Source of the DNA: Mesorhizobium escarrei
GTDB lineage: Bacteria > Pseudomonadota > Alphaproteobacteria > Rhizobiales > Rhizobiaceae
Direction: 5' to 3'
Length of the DNA: 59,268 nucleotides
NCBI RefSeq assembly: GCF_935825525.1
Contig: NZ_CAKXZT010000146.1
Location: forward strand, 1-59,268
The notes under the pieces are model-generated. The model did no database searches. It had not been told where the DNA came from and worked only from the letters and a program-made list of their open reading frames with translations. The position numbers were made by a program, and so were the translations under genes. This document shows, piece after piece, positions 26,395 to 35,091 of the stretch (position 1 is its first letter; the number at the start of each line of letters is the position of its first letter).

Positions 26395-26860
26395 TGCGAG
26401 GTCCGGCTCAAGCGCGAGAAGGCCGAAGCCGAGGCAGTGAAAGCGGACGAGGAAGAACTGGCGCGAATAACGAAAGTAAGCAGGCGATCTGACCAACGAC
26501 AGACTCGCCGATATCCGGCGCGGTGTGATTCTCTCTTTCAGCCGGGCGCTCGAAACGTCGGTGACTCACGAGGACACTGACGCCAGCAGGATGATTTTGT
26601 CAGCAGCACGAGCGCGATGACAAGCTGAGAAGGATGGCTCTTTTGACCGAGCTGAAGGACACCAATGTGCGCCTTGCCGACATCACTGCAAGACTTCGCG
26701 CCGCCAGCCAGAAGATGCAGCCGACGTGGCGTCCGCCAAGCCACTGCCAGTGGCCGGCGAAACCTTCCAGGCTCAGGTCACGATCATCCGCAAGGTCGGC
26801 GAGGAATGGCGCAGACAGCCGGCCGGACAAGACACCGAAGTGTCACCGGGTGACACAAGA
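26395..26860 (+). pseudogene. Decayed polysaccharide export protein (ExoF-like), C-terminal part
   Basis: The plus strand encodes broken pieces that parallel the C-terminal half of the export protein at 12929-14341. In order: VRLKREKAEAEAVKADEEELARITK; after a frameshift near 26485, DRLADIRRGVILSFSRALETSVTHEDTD; then LLTELKDTNVRLADITARLRAASQK; then VTIIRKVGEEWRRQPAGQD and TEVSPGD. The intact paralogue has LEKLTELFEAG, RVSEARRAVLLSSTRRLQTTV, LLQDIRETSERLAGAELRLRAASEK and ITIMRKIEQDWRRLPADEHTELLPGD at corresponding places. The piece is truncated at its 5' side by the IS5 remnant and carries several frameshifts. It is evidence for an older second polysaccharide export locus here. Confidence 0.75.
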
Positions 26861-26916
26861 GGTAAGGTTCAGCAGCGGTCCGATCGCGCGGCGATCCGAG
26901 AGACTTGCCGATTGCG

Positions 26917-28314
26917 TCACTCTTTGAAAGCTCTGGAAATCTGGTCGGTAAAGGGTTTCAGCAAATAGGACCAGACATTGCGCTCGTCGGTGCGTATGTG
27001 AACTTCGGCGGGCATGCCGGGTTTGAGTATTTTCGCACCCGTCAGGCAGGTCGTTGCATTTTCGACGTTGATGCGTGCCGAAAAGTACGAGAGCTGACTT
27101 TTCTCATCTTTAATCAGATCTGCAGAGATGTGGTGGACCGAGCCTTCGCAAACAGGTGTCGTCCCTGCGTCGAACGCCGGAAAGCGGATTGAAACCCGCT
27201 GTCCAGGACGTACATCATCGATACGCTCTGGAGGAACGAGCGCATCCACGACCAGGTTGTCGGCATCGGGCACAATCATCATGAGCACTTCTCCGGGAGC
27301 AACCACGCCTTCGATGGTGTGGATCGCGGATTCTTGTACTGTTCCCGACTGTGGGGCGCGGATATCTGTCCTGGCGAGTTCGTCTTCCGCGACGACCTTG
27401 CGCTCATTGAGTTCGGTCTGTTTGGCTTCCGTTTCGCGAAGTTCAGTCGTTACCTCGCTGCGCATTTGCTCGTCGAGTTGAAGCACCTGCAGGTCAGTTT
27501 CACTGATACGAGCCTGGACCTCCGCGATTGCTGCGATAAGGCGTCCTAACTCGCCGTGAGTCCGGCTCTTCTCCAAGCTGATAGTGCTCAGCCTCTCTTT
27601 GGAGACCAACTTCTGCGCGTAGAGGGACTCGACGTCGGCAAGGTTCCGCGTCAGCAAATCCAGGGACTCGTCCATCGCCGCCTGCTGCGCTTTGAGGCCA
27701 TCGATCTGACGTTCCAATTGCTTCGAGCGGCTTTTCAATTGTGCCTTCTGGCCAGCCAGCGCCGCGGCGCGGCTTTCGAACACGGCGCGTTCGCCACTGA
27801 CAAGTGCCGCCAGTTGCGGGTCGTCCATCCGGACCCGAACGCTGGGTGGAAGTTTCATTTCCGGCAGGCCCTGACGCTCGGCCTCCAGCCGCGCCAGACG
27901 AATGGTGGCGCGCTCGAGATCCTCGCTGACTATCTGCAGGTTTGCTCGTGTCAACGTGTCGTTCAGCCTGACCAACACATCGCCGGCACGCACATGGTCT
28001 CCGTTCTTGGCGAAGATGCCGCCGACGGTGCCGCCGGTTTGATGCTGGACTTTCTTTATGTTGCTTTCGACCACCACGGTGGCGGGCGCAATCACCGCGC
28101 CGGCAATCTTGGTCAACCCCAGCCAGAGCCCTCCGCCGAAGATCAACAGGAAGGTGGTCGCCAGGCCAAGGATCAAATTGGCCCTGATACCATCCGGCTC
28201 TTCGATTGGATTCGTCCCGATCCACTGGCTTCCGCCGGCGACCGGAGCAAATGATGACAGCGTCACGTCAGACAAGGAGCAAGACCTCAAGACACGTAGC
28301 AACACCTCACGCAT
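26917..28314 (-). CDS. prsE: Type I secretion membrane-fusion protein (HlyD/PrsE family)
   Basis: This adaptor of about 465 residues bridges the inner-membrane ABC transporter to an outer-membrane TolC-type channel. A single N-terminal membrane anchor (LILGLATTFLLIFGGGLWLGL) is followed by a lipoyl-like half (VQHQTGGTVGGIFAKNGDHV RAGDVLVRL), a long alpha-helical hairpin (LARLEAERQ to LRETEAKQTELNERKVV), the second lipoyl half DIRAPQSGTVQESAIHTIEG and a beta-barrel domain ending LKPGMPAEVHIRTDERNVWSYLLKPF, the usual HlyD C-terminus. ATG 28314 overlaps the transporter stop; upstream ATG 28347 is possible. It is paired with the ABC protein. In rhizobia PrsD/PrsE export polysaccharide depolymerases and RTX proteins, which fits this cluster. 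Confidence 0.87.
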   Translation of the reverse strand: MREVLLRVLRSCSLSDVTLSSFAPVAGGSQWIGTNPIEEPDGIRANLILGLATTFLLIFGGGLWLGLTKIAGAVIAPATVVVESNIKKVQHQTGGTVGGIFAKNGDHVRAGDVLVRLNDTLTRANLQIVSEDLERATIRLARLEAERQGLPEMKLPPSVRVRMDDPQLAALVSGERAVFESRAAALAGQKAQLKSRSKQLERQIDGLKAQQAAMDESLDLLTRNLADVESLYAQKLVSKERLSTISLEKSRTHGELGRLIAAIAEVQARISETDLQVLQLDEQMRSEVTTELRETEAKQTELNERKVVAEDELARTDIRAPQSGTVQESAIHTIEGVVAPGEVLMMIVPDADNLVVDALVPPERIDDVRPGQRVSIRFPAFDAGTTPVCEGSVHHISADLIKDEKSQLSYFSARINVENATTCLTGAKILKPGMPAEVHIRTDERNVWSYLLKPFTDQISRAFKE

Positions 28315-30049
28315 GGCCGCTTGCACCTTGCTGCAGCGGGACGACACTATTTGGCCGCGGGAAGGGCCGGATCACATTTGCCAGAACGTCTTCGCGCGAG
28401 CCAAATGAATGGAGCATGCCGTTCGACATGACGAGCACCTGGTCGATGTTGACGAGACCGGACGGACGATGTGCGACAACGATCGCGATACCACCGCGTT
28501 CGCGCACTGCCAGGATTGCCCCGCCCAAGGCAACATCGCCGTCTGCATCCAGATTGGAATTTGGTTCATCGAGAACGACAAGGAATGGGTCACCATAAAG
28601 CGCCCTGGCGAGCCCGACGAGCTGCCGCTGCCCGGCCGACAGGGCCGCTCCGCCTTCACCGATGCGCGTTTGGAAACCTTCCGGCAGACGCATGATCATC
28701 TTGTCCACGCCCGCAGCCTTGGCGGCTGCCAGCACGCCTTTTGCGTCACTCTTGTCGCCGAACCTTGAAATGTTGTCTGCGATCGTTCCGTCGAACAGTT
28801 CAACATCCTGCGGCAGGTAGCCAATATGAGTGCCGAGCAGCTCCGAATTCCATTGATCGAGCGAGGCGCCGTCCAATCTAACCGCGCCCCGAAGCGGTTT
28901 CCATGCCCCGACCAAAGCGCGCACGAGCGTCGTCTTGCCAGAGCCGCTCGGGCCGACGATCGCCAAGCCGGCACCTCTCGACAGGCGGAAGCTTACATTG
29001 ACGACCGTTGGCTTCCGCTGACTTGGTGGCGCGACCGTCAGTTCCTCGACCACAAGCTGTGTCTGTGGGCGCGGCAGCTCCATAGGGTTTTTCTGGGCAC
29101 CGAAAGCGTCCAACGCTGACGCCAGGGCGGAATAGCTTCGCCGAGTGGCCAGAAACCCTCTCCAGTTTGCGATCGCCACATCGACCGGCGCCAATGAGCG
29201 GCCCAGCAATATGGACGACGCGATGATCACGCCGGGCGAAGCCTCGCCGCCGATCACAAGGTAGGCACCAAGCCCCAGTACGGACGATTGCAGGGCCATT
29301 CGGAGTGTTTTCGACAAGGAACTCGCTGCGCCAACGACATCGGAGAGCTGCTCCTGGTTCCTGAGGTAAAGATGGCTGATCTCATTCCAGCGCCGACCGA
29401 GCTGGGCGGAAAGGCCCATCGCCTGAACGACCTCTGCGTTGCGGCGGCCGGAATCGGCAAGAAGCCGCTGTGCCACAAGCGTTTCAGATGCACGCGCGGC
29501 GGGTTTGCGGGCGACGACTTCCGCGACTACGGTCAAAAGTACGACAGTGGCCGCACCTACGGTCGCCAACACACCAAGCGAAGGGTGCAGCAGATAGATG
29601 ACCACCATATAAAACGGTATCCAGGGAGCGTCGAAGACGACTGTCGGTCCCAGTCCGGAAAGAAAGCCGCGCAACTGGTCCAGATCGCGAAGTGGCTGCA
29701 CCCGGTTCGAATCCTGCCCACCAGTAAGCGGCAGGGAAAGCGAGGCAGCGAACGCCTTTTGCTGCAGATCTCTGTGCAGGCGGCTGCCAATGCGGACCAA
29801 CAGGCGAAGCCTGACGAAATCGAGGAGCCCATAGACGGCGTAGACGCCAAGCATCCCGATCGTAAATCCGACAAGTGTCGGAATGCTCTGCGAAGGCAGC
29901 ACGCGATCGTAGATCTGGAGCATGTAGACGGAGCCGGTCAAGGCGAGAACGTTTATCACTGCCGAGAAAACGCCGACGCCAACCAGTCCGTGCATTGAGC
30001 CGAACAAAGCGGAACGTAATTCGGGCGAGCGCCCTTGCGCTGACTTCAT
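28307..30049 (-). CDS. prsD: Type I secretion ABC transporter/permease (PrsD/PrtD family)
   Basis: This is a 580-residue half-size ABC exporter. The transmembrane domain (about 20-300) has ALTGSVYMLQIYDRVLPSQS and DAPWIPFYMVVIYLLHPSLG, both typical of PrtD/PrsD. The nucleotide-binding domain shows Walker A VGPSGSGKTTLV, Q-loop IGYLPQDVELFDGTI, the signature LSAGQRQLVGLARAL and Walker B FLVVLDEPNSNLD. There is no N-terminal C39-like domain, as expected for RTX-type exporters. ATG 30049 opens the two-gene operon with the adaptor. No TolC homologue is present here; the truncated RTX protein at the left edge is the only candidate substrate in the window. Confidence 0.9.
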   Translation of the reverse strand: MKSAQGRSPELRSALFGSMHGLVGVGVFSAVINVLALTGSVYMLQIYDRVLPSQSIPTLVGFTIGMLGVYAVYGLLDFVRLRLLVRIGSRLHRDLQQKAFAASLSLPLTGGQDSNRVQPLRDLDQLRGFLSGLGPTVVFDAPWIPFYMVVIYLLHPSLGVLATVGAATVVLLTVVAEVVARKPAARASETLVAQRLLADSGRRNAEVVQAMGLSAQLGRRWNEISHLYLRNQEQLSDVVGAASSLSKTLRMALQSSVLGLGAYLVIGGEASPGVIIASSILLGRSLAPVDVAIANWRGFLATRRSYSALASALDAFGAQKNPMELPRPQTQLVVEELTVAPPSQRKPTVVNVSFRLSRGAGLAIVGPSGSGKTTLVRALVGAWKPLRGAVRLDGASLDQWNSELLGTHIGYLPQDVELFDGTIADNISRFGDKSDAKGVLAAAKAAGVDKMIMRLPEGFQTRIGEGGAALSAGQRQLVGLARALYGDPFLVVLDEPNSNLDADGDVALGGAILAVRERGGIAIVVAHRPSGLVNIDQVLVMSNGMLHSFGSREDVLANVIRPFPRPNSVVPLQQGASGHA

Positions 30050-30476
30050 GATTGGCGATCTTTCGTGCGAGATTGCCGCGCGAACGTGTTGGTCATGTCG
30101 ATGATGGGTAAACCCTCTTGCCTTGCGGAAAACGGCTGCTTTCCGTTAGCTACTGAAACATTACGTTTTGCTTACGTATGTGCCTTTTGATTAAAATGTA
30201 GCAAAATCGTGACGCCAGACCGAGAATTCGCGAATTGGCTCTGCAAGGCTGGGGATAACCAGGGTGGGGAACCACATATTCCTCAATGATGAGACAATAT
30301 TCCCAATCAGGTGACAGATCAGAGGCTTGCGATCACCTTTTGTTGCATCATGTCTTCAAAGCCTATGGCGGCAAGTGTTTTTCAATTTGTCCATCGAGAA
30401 TTCAATGAATTCGAGATACACTTATTTGGTACTCAATTGTCGGGCACCGCGACCGGCAAGACGGAAGGGGGCTGTC
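30050..30476. promoter_or_regulatory. Divergent intergenic region upstream of the secretion operon
   Basis: About 425 bases, more AT-rich than its surroundings, separate the exporter gene from a plus-strand methyltransferase. ACGT occurs twice in the stretch near 30160-30180 (TTACGTTTTGCTTACGTATG), but no known operator is recognised. A methyltransferase frame is open from 30327, but the part before 30477 does not look like protein of this family. Confidence 0.45.
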
Positions 30477-31163
30477 GTGAGCGAAGAGATCAGTGTCGCC
30501 GAGGCCTACCGCAAAGGCCGCATCATCTTCATGGGGCTGGAGTTGCTTATCGCGCCCGGTGCGCTCGTTCCCCGGCCGGAGACGGAGTTGCTCGGCACGA
30601 CAGCACTTGATGTTCTGCGGCGAATGGACCTGTCGGCGCCGCGCGTTGTCGACATGTGCTGCGGGGCCGGCAATCTGGCCTGCGCCATCGCGCATTACGC
30701 TCCTGCCGCGCAGGTCTGGGCGAGCGATCTCACCGATGGATGCGTCGAGGTCGCGCGCCGCAACGTCGCCCATCACAACATGGCAGATCGCGTGTCGGTG
30801 CTGAGGGGTGACTTGTTCGGTGCTTTCTTGGGCCTGGAGCTCGATAACACGATCGACGTGATCGTCTGCAACCCGCCTTACATTTCGGAAAAGCGGCTCG
30901 ATGGCGACCGCGCGCATCTGACCGAGCTCGAGCCGCGTGAAGCGTTTGCAGCCGGCCCCTACGGCCTGAGCATCCATATGCGGGTGATCAAGGACGCGCC
31001 GCGCTACTTGCGGCGCGGAGGCATCCTGCTCTTCGAGGTCGGTCTCGGCCAGAACCGGCAGGTCATGCGCTTGCTCGAGCGCTCCAAGTCCTTCGAGGGG
31101 ATCCGGGCGGTCACGAACGAAGCCGGCGAGGGAAGGGTGGTTTTGGGACATACCACGCCCTGA
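30477..31163 (+). CDS. PrmC/HemK-like SAM-dependent methyltransferase lacking the helical N-domain
   Basis: This 228-residue methyltransferase has the hallmark VIVCNPPYIS motif of N5-glutamine and adenine-N6 methylases, a motif I VVDMCCGAGNLACAIA, and before it LIAPGALVPRPETELL, which is diagnostic for the PrmC/HemK group. True PrmC proteins carry an additional N-terminal helical bundle of about 80 residues that binds release factors; that domain is missing here, so another protein or small substrate is likely. The start GTG 30477 follows an AGGGGG site; upstream in-frame ATGs (30327 and later) lack one. It is divergent from the secretion operon. Confidence 0.75.
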   Translation: MSEEISVAEAYRKGRIIFMGLELLIAPGALVPRPETELLGTTALDVLRRMDLSAPRVVDMCCGAGNLACAIAHYAPAAQVWASDLTDGCVEVARRNVAHHNMADRVSVLRGDLFGAFLGLELDNTIDVIVCNPPYISEKRLDGDRAHLTELEPREAFAAGPYGLSIHMRVIKDAPRYLRRGGILLFEVGLGQNRQVMRLLERSKSFEGIRAVTNEAGEGRVVLGHTTP

Positions 31164-31247
31164 GCGTCAGCCATGCCGCAACTGCTGGCTCAAATTCGCG
31201 GTGTTCACGGTTCAGGCGCGCTCCAGCAAAAAGCAAAATAGTGGCGC

Positions 31248-31523
31248 TTACTCGCGTCCCTGATCAGCCTTTTGGGCTTTTCTTGATTTGTTCGGTGCTA
31301 TTACAAGCCCGCTGGTGTCTGGGTTTGCGTCGGAGACAAAGCTGTACGCAAAGATATGTCCCCGGTTCTCGTCGGTTACTCGGATCCAATCCTTTTCCCA
31401 TGTCCGGAGCGTAACGTGTCGATCTGTCGACATGGCGGCGGCTTTGAAAGGGCTCGGCGCGTTGACGACACGCACCGTAATCACGTCATCACCCTCCATT
31501 TGTTCGACGAGGTACGTCTGCAT
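31248..31523 (-). CDS. Small conserved-looking hypothetical protein
   Basis: This 91-residue protein begins MQTYLVEQMEGDDVITVRVV and contains TWEKDWIRVTDENRGHIFAYSFV; no family is recognised. The predicted product is soluble and mostly beta/alpha, with a basic C-terminal tail (NKSRKAQKADQGRE). ATG 31523 is chosen because GGGAAGG lies at the ideal distance upstream; an earlier ATG at 31544 overlaps that site. It is isolated and convergent with the PrmC-like gene. Confidence 0.55.
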   Translation of the reverse strand: MQTYLVEQMEGDDVITVRVVNAPSPFKAAAMSTDRHVTLRTWEKDWIRVTDENRGHIFAYSFVSDANPDTSGLVIAPNKSRKAQKADQGRE

Positions 31524-31816
31524 AAAGGCCTTCCCACCGCCCATTGTAAGCTAACGTCAGCCAAAGGGTTCGGTTGCAGCGTAGCAAAAGGATTTTCGAC
31601 AAATGTGACGAACCGAGGAGGCCTCTGCCCGGCCGGTCCGAGAACGGCGGCTACGGCTCAGTAAAATACGGAGGTTCTACATATGAAACCTCGCCGCCCA
31701 AGCTCATTTGTTGGGTGGGGGTATTGACGCAAGCCGCTTACAGGTCGCTTAGGTTTCGGATATTGCCGCCGCATTTGATGAGAAAGGAAGCCCGTTCCAA
31801 GGCGCGCGGGCGAGGG
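31524..31816. other. Intergenic region with no recognised feature
   Basis: About 290 bases between the small hypothetical gene and the end of the BKACE gene. I see no credible gene, RNA or operator in it; open frames here are extensions of antisense frames. Confidence 0.4.
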
Positions 31817-32674
31817 TTAGCCCTGGATCGACCAAGCGGCGCGCAGGTCGTTGGCCTGGGCGATCCTGACGCCGCAAGCAGTCAGAGCGCCTTTAGTCGC
31901 TGTTACGAGCGCGGCATTGTCCTTGGCAGTTGTGCCGTCGGCCAGGGTGAAATTGTTCTCGAAGCCGACGCGGGGATGACCGCCCAGCAGCGCACCGGCC
32001 GTAACGCAAGCGGTTTCTTGCCGACCGAAGGCGCAGACCATCCAGTGCGCGAAGCGCGGGCGGTCATGCGCAAGGAAGGGAAGCAGATCGGCCGGTCGCG
32101 AAACCTGTCCCGGCGTGTAGCGGCCGAGCACATAGAGCACCGGGATGTCATCGAAAGGCACCAGCCCGCGCTGCTGCATGGCGGCTAGGGCCGACGCCTC
32201 TTCGGGCGCGTAAAGGATCATCTGAGGGGCGATCCGCTCGCTCTTCAACCACGACAGGAACTGCGCGAAAGCGGTCTCATGGGCAGCGTCCGGCACCAAT
32301 TCGCGCAGCGCCAGCGAAACCGCCTCAGGGCGGGCAGCGCGCACCACCGCCATCTGCTCGGCCGGCTGGTAGCGGTCGACCGCTTCGCTGGTGATCTGGA
32401 TGATCAGCCGCTCGCCCACCGCATCACGTATCGCTTTCGTCGTCTCGCGATAAGCGTGCGCGTCGAGCAAATGGCCGCCGTCGCGGTCGCGGACATGCGT
32501 ATGGATCATGGCGGCGCCCGCCTCGAGGCAGGCGGCGGCAGTCCGGGCCAGCTCCTGGGGGCCGATCGGCAGGGCAGGGTGGTCTTGCTTGCCACGCCGT
32601 CCACCATTCGGCGCAACGGCAATTGCCGTCGGTGCGACAAGTCCGGGGCCGGTGGCGTCCCTGTTGACGGTCAT
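31817..32674 (-). CDS. Beta-keto acid cleavage enzyme (BKACE, DUF849)
   Basis: This 285-residue TIM-barrel enzyme belongs to the family that includes 3-keto-5-aminohexanoate cleavage enzyme. Members condense a beta-keto acid with acetyl-CoA to give acetoacetate and a new acyl-CoA, using Zn2+. The metal motif is AAMIHTHVRDRDG, with the two histidines spaced HxH, and the C-terminal GFENNF carries the conserved glutamate. APTAIAVAPNGGRRGKQDHPALP is the typical N-terminal strand. It is divergent from a class III aminotransferase with a palindrome between them, suggesting that the aminotransferase makes the beta-keto acid from a beta-amino acid. The particular substrate is unknown. Confidence 0.87.
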   Translation of the reverse strand: MTVNRDATGPGLVAPTAIAVAPNGGRRGKQDHPALPIGPQELARTAAACLEAGAAMIHTHVRDRDGGHLLDAHAYRETTKAIRDAVGERLIIQITSEAVDRYQPAEQMAVVRAARPEAVSLALRELVPDAAHETAFAQFLSWLKSERIAPQMILYAPEEASALAAMQQRGLVPFDDIPVLYVLGRYTPGQVSRPADLLPFLAHDRPRFAHWMVCAFGRQETACVTAGALLGGHPRVGFENNFTLADGTTAKDNAALVTATKGALTACGVRIAQANDLRAAWSIQG

Positions 32675-32708
32675 AAGCTCAGTCCAATTGTTTCAGTATT
32701 GCGCAGTA

Positions 32709-32724
32709 TGTAACATATGTTGCA
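32709..32724. promoter_or_regulatory. Candidate RpiR operator in the BKACE/aminotransferase divergent promoter
   Basis: TGTAACATATGTTGCA is a 16-bp palindrome with one mismatched pair and a perfect AACATATGTT core. It lies between the divergent starts at 32674 and 32769. Parts of it (TTGTAACA, TGTAGCATGC) recur around 34975-35024 next to the RpiR regulator gene. Confidence 0.5.
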
Positions 32725-32768
32725 TGATAGGTTCGCTGCAAATCGCGCCATCGTCAATCGGGGAAGGC

Positions 32769-34091
32769 ATGACACACATCCTGCATCGCCAGATCCATGC
32801 GAGCCTGCCCGTCGCGGCTGGCGGCAAGGGCATCGAACTCTTCGACCGCAATGGCCGCGCCTATATCGATGCGTCAGGCGGCGCGGCGGTTTCCTGCCTC
32901 GGCCACGGCCATCCCGAGGTGACGGCCGCGCTCCACGCGCAGGCCGACAAGCTCGCCTATGCCCACACCAGCTTCTTCACCAATGAGCCGGCCGAGACAT
33001 TGGCCGACAAGCTCGTCGCTGGCGCGCCACAAGGTATTAGCCACGCCTACTTCGTGTCCGGCGGCTCCGAAGCGGTGGAGGCGGCGATCAAGATGGCCCG
33101 CCAGTTTTTCGTCGAGACCGGCAAGCCAGAGCGGCGAAACGTCATCGCCCGCCGCCAGAGCTATCACGGCAACACGCTCGGCGCTCTCGCTGCCGGGGGC
33201 AATGAGTGGCGCCGTGCCCAATTCCGCCCTTTGCTGATCGACACGCATCACATCGACCCATGCTATGCCTACCGCTATCAGAAAGCCGGTGAGAGCGAGG
33301 CGGCCTACGGACTGCGGGCCGCCCAGGCGCTCGAAGATAAAATTCTCCAACTCGGTCCGGACACTGTCATGGCCTTCGTCGCGGAACCTGTGGTCGGCGC
33401 GACAGCAGGAGCGGTGCCCGCCGTTCCCGGTTACTTCAGCCGTGTCCGTGAAATCTGCGACCGCTACGGTGTGCTCCTCATCCTCGACGAGGTGATGTGC
33501 GGCATGGGCCGCACCGGCACGCTGCACGCCTGCGAGCAGGACGGCGTCGCGCCCGACCTGATGACGATCGCCAAAGGCCTCGGCGGCGGCTACCAACCCA
33601 TCGGTGCGGTGCTGCTTTCGCGCCGCATCTTCGACGCTTTCGCCGAAGGCTCCGGCTTCTTCCAGCACGGCCACACCTATATGTGCCATCCGATGGCCTG
33701 CGCGGCGGCGCTCGCCGTCCAGGAGGTGATTGCTCGCGACGATCTGCTCGCCAATGTCCGGGCGATGGGAGCGCATCTTTCGCGGCGACTGGGCGAACGG
33801 TTCGGCAAACATGCCCATATCGGCGAAATTCGCGGGCGCGGCCTTTTCATGGGTGTAGAGCTGGTCGAGGATCGCTCTACCAAGGCGCCCTTCGAACCGA
33901 AGCGGAAGCTCAATGCGAAGATCAAGCGCGAGGCGATGGCGCGCGGACTGCTAGTCTATCCCGCAGGGGGAACGATCGACGGCGTGCGCGGCGATCATGT
34001 GTTGCTGGCGCCGCCCTTCATCATAGACGCCGCGGCAGTCGACGCAGTTGTTGAACGGCTTGGCGACGCGATAGACGCTGCGGTGGCATAG
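32769..34091 (+). CDS. Class III aminotransferase (PLP-dependent)
   Basis: This is a 440-residue fold-type I omega-aminotransferase-like enzyme. IELFDRNGRAYIDASGGAAVSCLGH, FVSGGSEAVEAAIKMAR, RRQSYHGNTLGAL and LLILDEVMCGMGRTG are conserved; the PLP lysine lies in DLMTIAKGLGGGYQPIGAVL, and HGHTYMCHPMACAAAL follows. ATG 32769 follows GGGAAGG; the frame is open about 87 codons upstream, but that part overlaps the divergent BKACE promoter and gene. Pairing with BKACE suggests deamination of a beta-amino acid or similar amine. The amino acceptor is probably pyruvate or 2-oxoglutarate. Confidence 0.88.
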   Translation: MTHILHRQIHASLPVAAGGKGIELFDRNGRAYIDASGGAAVSCLGHGHPEVTAALHAQADKLAYAHTSFFTNEPAETLADKLVAGAPQGISHAYFVSGGSEAVEAAIKMARQFFVETGKPERRNVIARRQSYHGNTLGALAAGGNEWRRAQFRPLLIDTHHIDPCYAYRYQKAGESEAAYGLRAAQALEDKILQLGPDTVMAFVAEPVVGATAGAVPAVPGYFSRVREICDRYGVLLILDEVMCGMGRTGTLHACEQDGVAPDLMTIAKGLGGGYQPIGAVLLSRRIFDAFAEGSGFFQHGHTYMCHPMACAAALAVQEVIARDDLLANVRAMGAHLSRRLGERFGKHAHIGEIRGRGLFMGVELVEDRSTKAPFEPKRKLNAKIKREAMARGLLVYPAGGTIDGVRGDHVLLAPPFIIDAAAVDAVVERLGDAIDAAVA

Positions 34092-34101
34092 CCAGCGGTC
34101 T

Positions 34102-34974
34102 TCATTCCGGCAGATAGGCGCCGAACGCCTGCAACTCCAGTTCCGTCTCCCTGACACGAGCCGCCGCAGCTGGCCCGCTGCGCGCCAGCATCGTTGCGGC
34201 CAGCGCTTCCACGATAGCCATGGCTGCGGCTACCGACGGGAAGAAGGACGGGCTGTCGGTAGAGAATCGCAAGACAACCTGCGCATGCCGCGCGATCGGA
34301 GCGGCCATGCTGTCGACGATAGCGACAATCGGAACGCTGTGTCGTTGCGCAGCCTCCACCACGGGCCCGAGTTCACGCGAATAGGGCGAAAAGCCGATCG
34401 CGACGACCGCTTCCCTCTTCCCAAGTGCTGCGAGTTCCGCCTCGATCGCACCGCCGTCGCCGCCGAGCAGCGTGATCTCGCGCCGAAACATCCGGCAGAG
34501 ATAGACGAGCGCGTGGGCGGGCGCGCGGCAGCTTCGGAACCCGGCGACACGTATGCGCTGAGCCTTCTCCAGTATCGCGCAGGCCCTTGCGATTTCTTCG
34601 CTGCCGTTGACCGCTTCGGCCGCCGCCAGATTGGCCACCGTCGTCCTCAGCGATTCGGCGAAGATCGCCTCCGACCTGCGTTTGACAAGCGCATCGGCCC
34701 TTGCGGCGAAAAGCGCTTTGCCGGAGCGCAGCCGGTCCTCGAACGGCTTGCGCAGCGCCGCCCAGTCGCCGAAGCCCAGCCGCCGCGCCAGTCGCACGAA
34801 GGTCGTCGGTGTCACCTCTGATCGCGAGGCCAGCACCCGCATGGAAACCAGCGCCACCTCGTCGGGATGATCGACCAGGAATCGCGCCGCCTTGCGCAGT
34901 TCCGAGCTCAATTCGGGGAGTTCGGTCAGTATGCGCGCCAGAAGCGCGTCGAAACCCATCTCCCCACTGTCCAT
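34102..34974 (-). CDS. MurR/RpiR family transcriptional regulator
   Basis: This 290-residue regulator has an N-terminal HTH_6 domain (LSSELRKAARFLVDHPDEVALVSMRVLA, then SRSEVTPTTFVRLARRLGFGDWAALRK) and a C-terminal SIS sugar-phosphate-type domain (RIRVAGFRSCRAPAHALVYL, AVVAIGFSPYSRELG, PIVAIVDSMAAPIARHA). It is convergent with the aminotransferase gene and divergent from the TAXI-TRAP transporter, which makes it the likely regulator of both. ATG 34974 is chosen; ATG 34986 and the internal ATG at residue 6 are alternatives, and none has an ideal ribosome-binding site. A further open extension to 35277 overlaps the divergent transporter gene and is rejected. Confidence 0.85.
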   Translation of the reverse strand: MDSGEMGFDALLARILTELPELSSELRKAARFLVDHPDEVALVSMRVLASRSEVTPTTFVRLARRLGFGDWAALRKPFEDRLRSGKALFAARADALVKRRSEAIFAESLRTTVANLAAAEAVNGSEEIARACAILEKAQRIRVAGFRSCRAPAHALVYLCRMFRREITLLGGDGGAIEAELAALGKREAVVAIGFSPYSRELGPVVEAAQRHSVPIVAIVDSMAAPIARHAQVVLRFSTDSPSFFPSVAAAMAIVEALAATMLARSGPAAAARVRETELELQAFGAYLPE

Positions 34975-35024
34975 TGTAACAAGCATATCCCTTGATTGAT
35001 AAAGCGCAACAATTGTAGCATGCA
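34975..35024. promoter_or_regulatory. Candidate RpiR operators between regulator and TAXI-TRAP genes
   Basis: ATTGTAACAAGCATAT (34973-34988) and AACAATTGTAGCATGCA (35008-35024) share the elements TGTAACA and TGTAGCATG with the palindrome at 32709-32724. The first overlaps the RpiR start codon, as expected for autoregulation. Confidence 0.4.
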
Positions 35025-35091
35025 TCGACGTGCCTTGACACCAAAACAGAGGACGGCCGCGACGGCACGCAAAGTACCAAGGGAGAACCAG

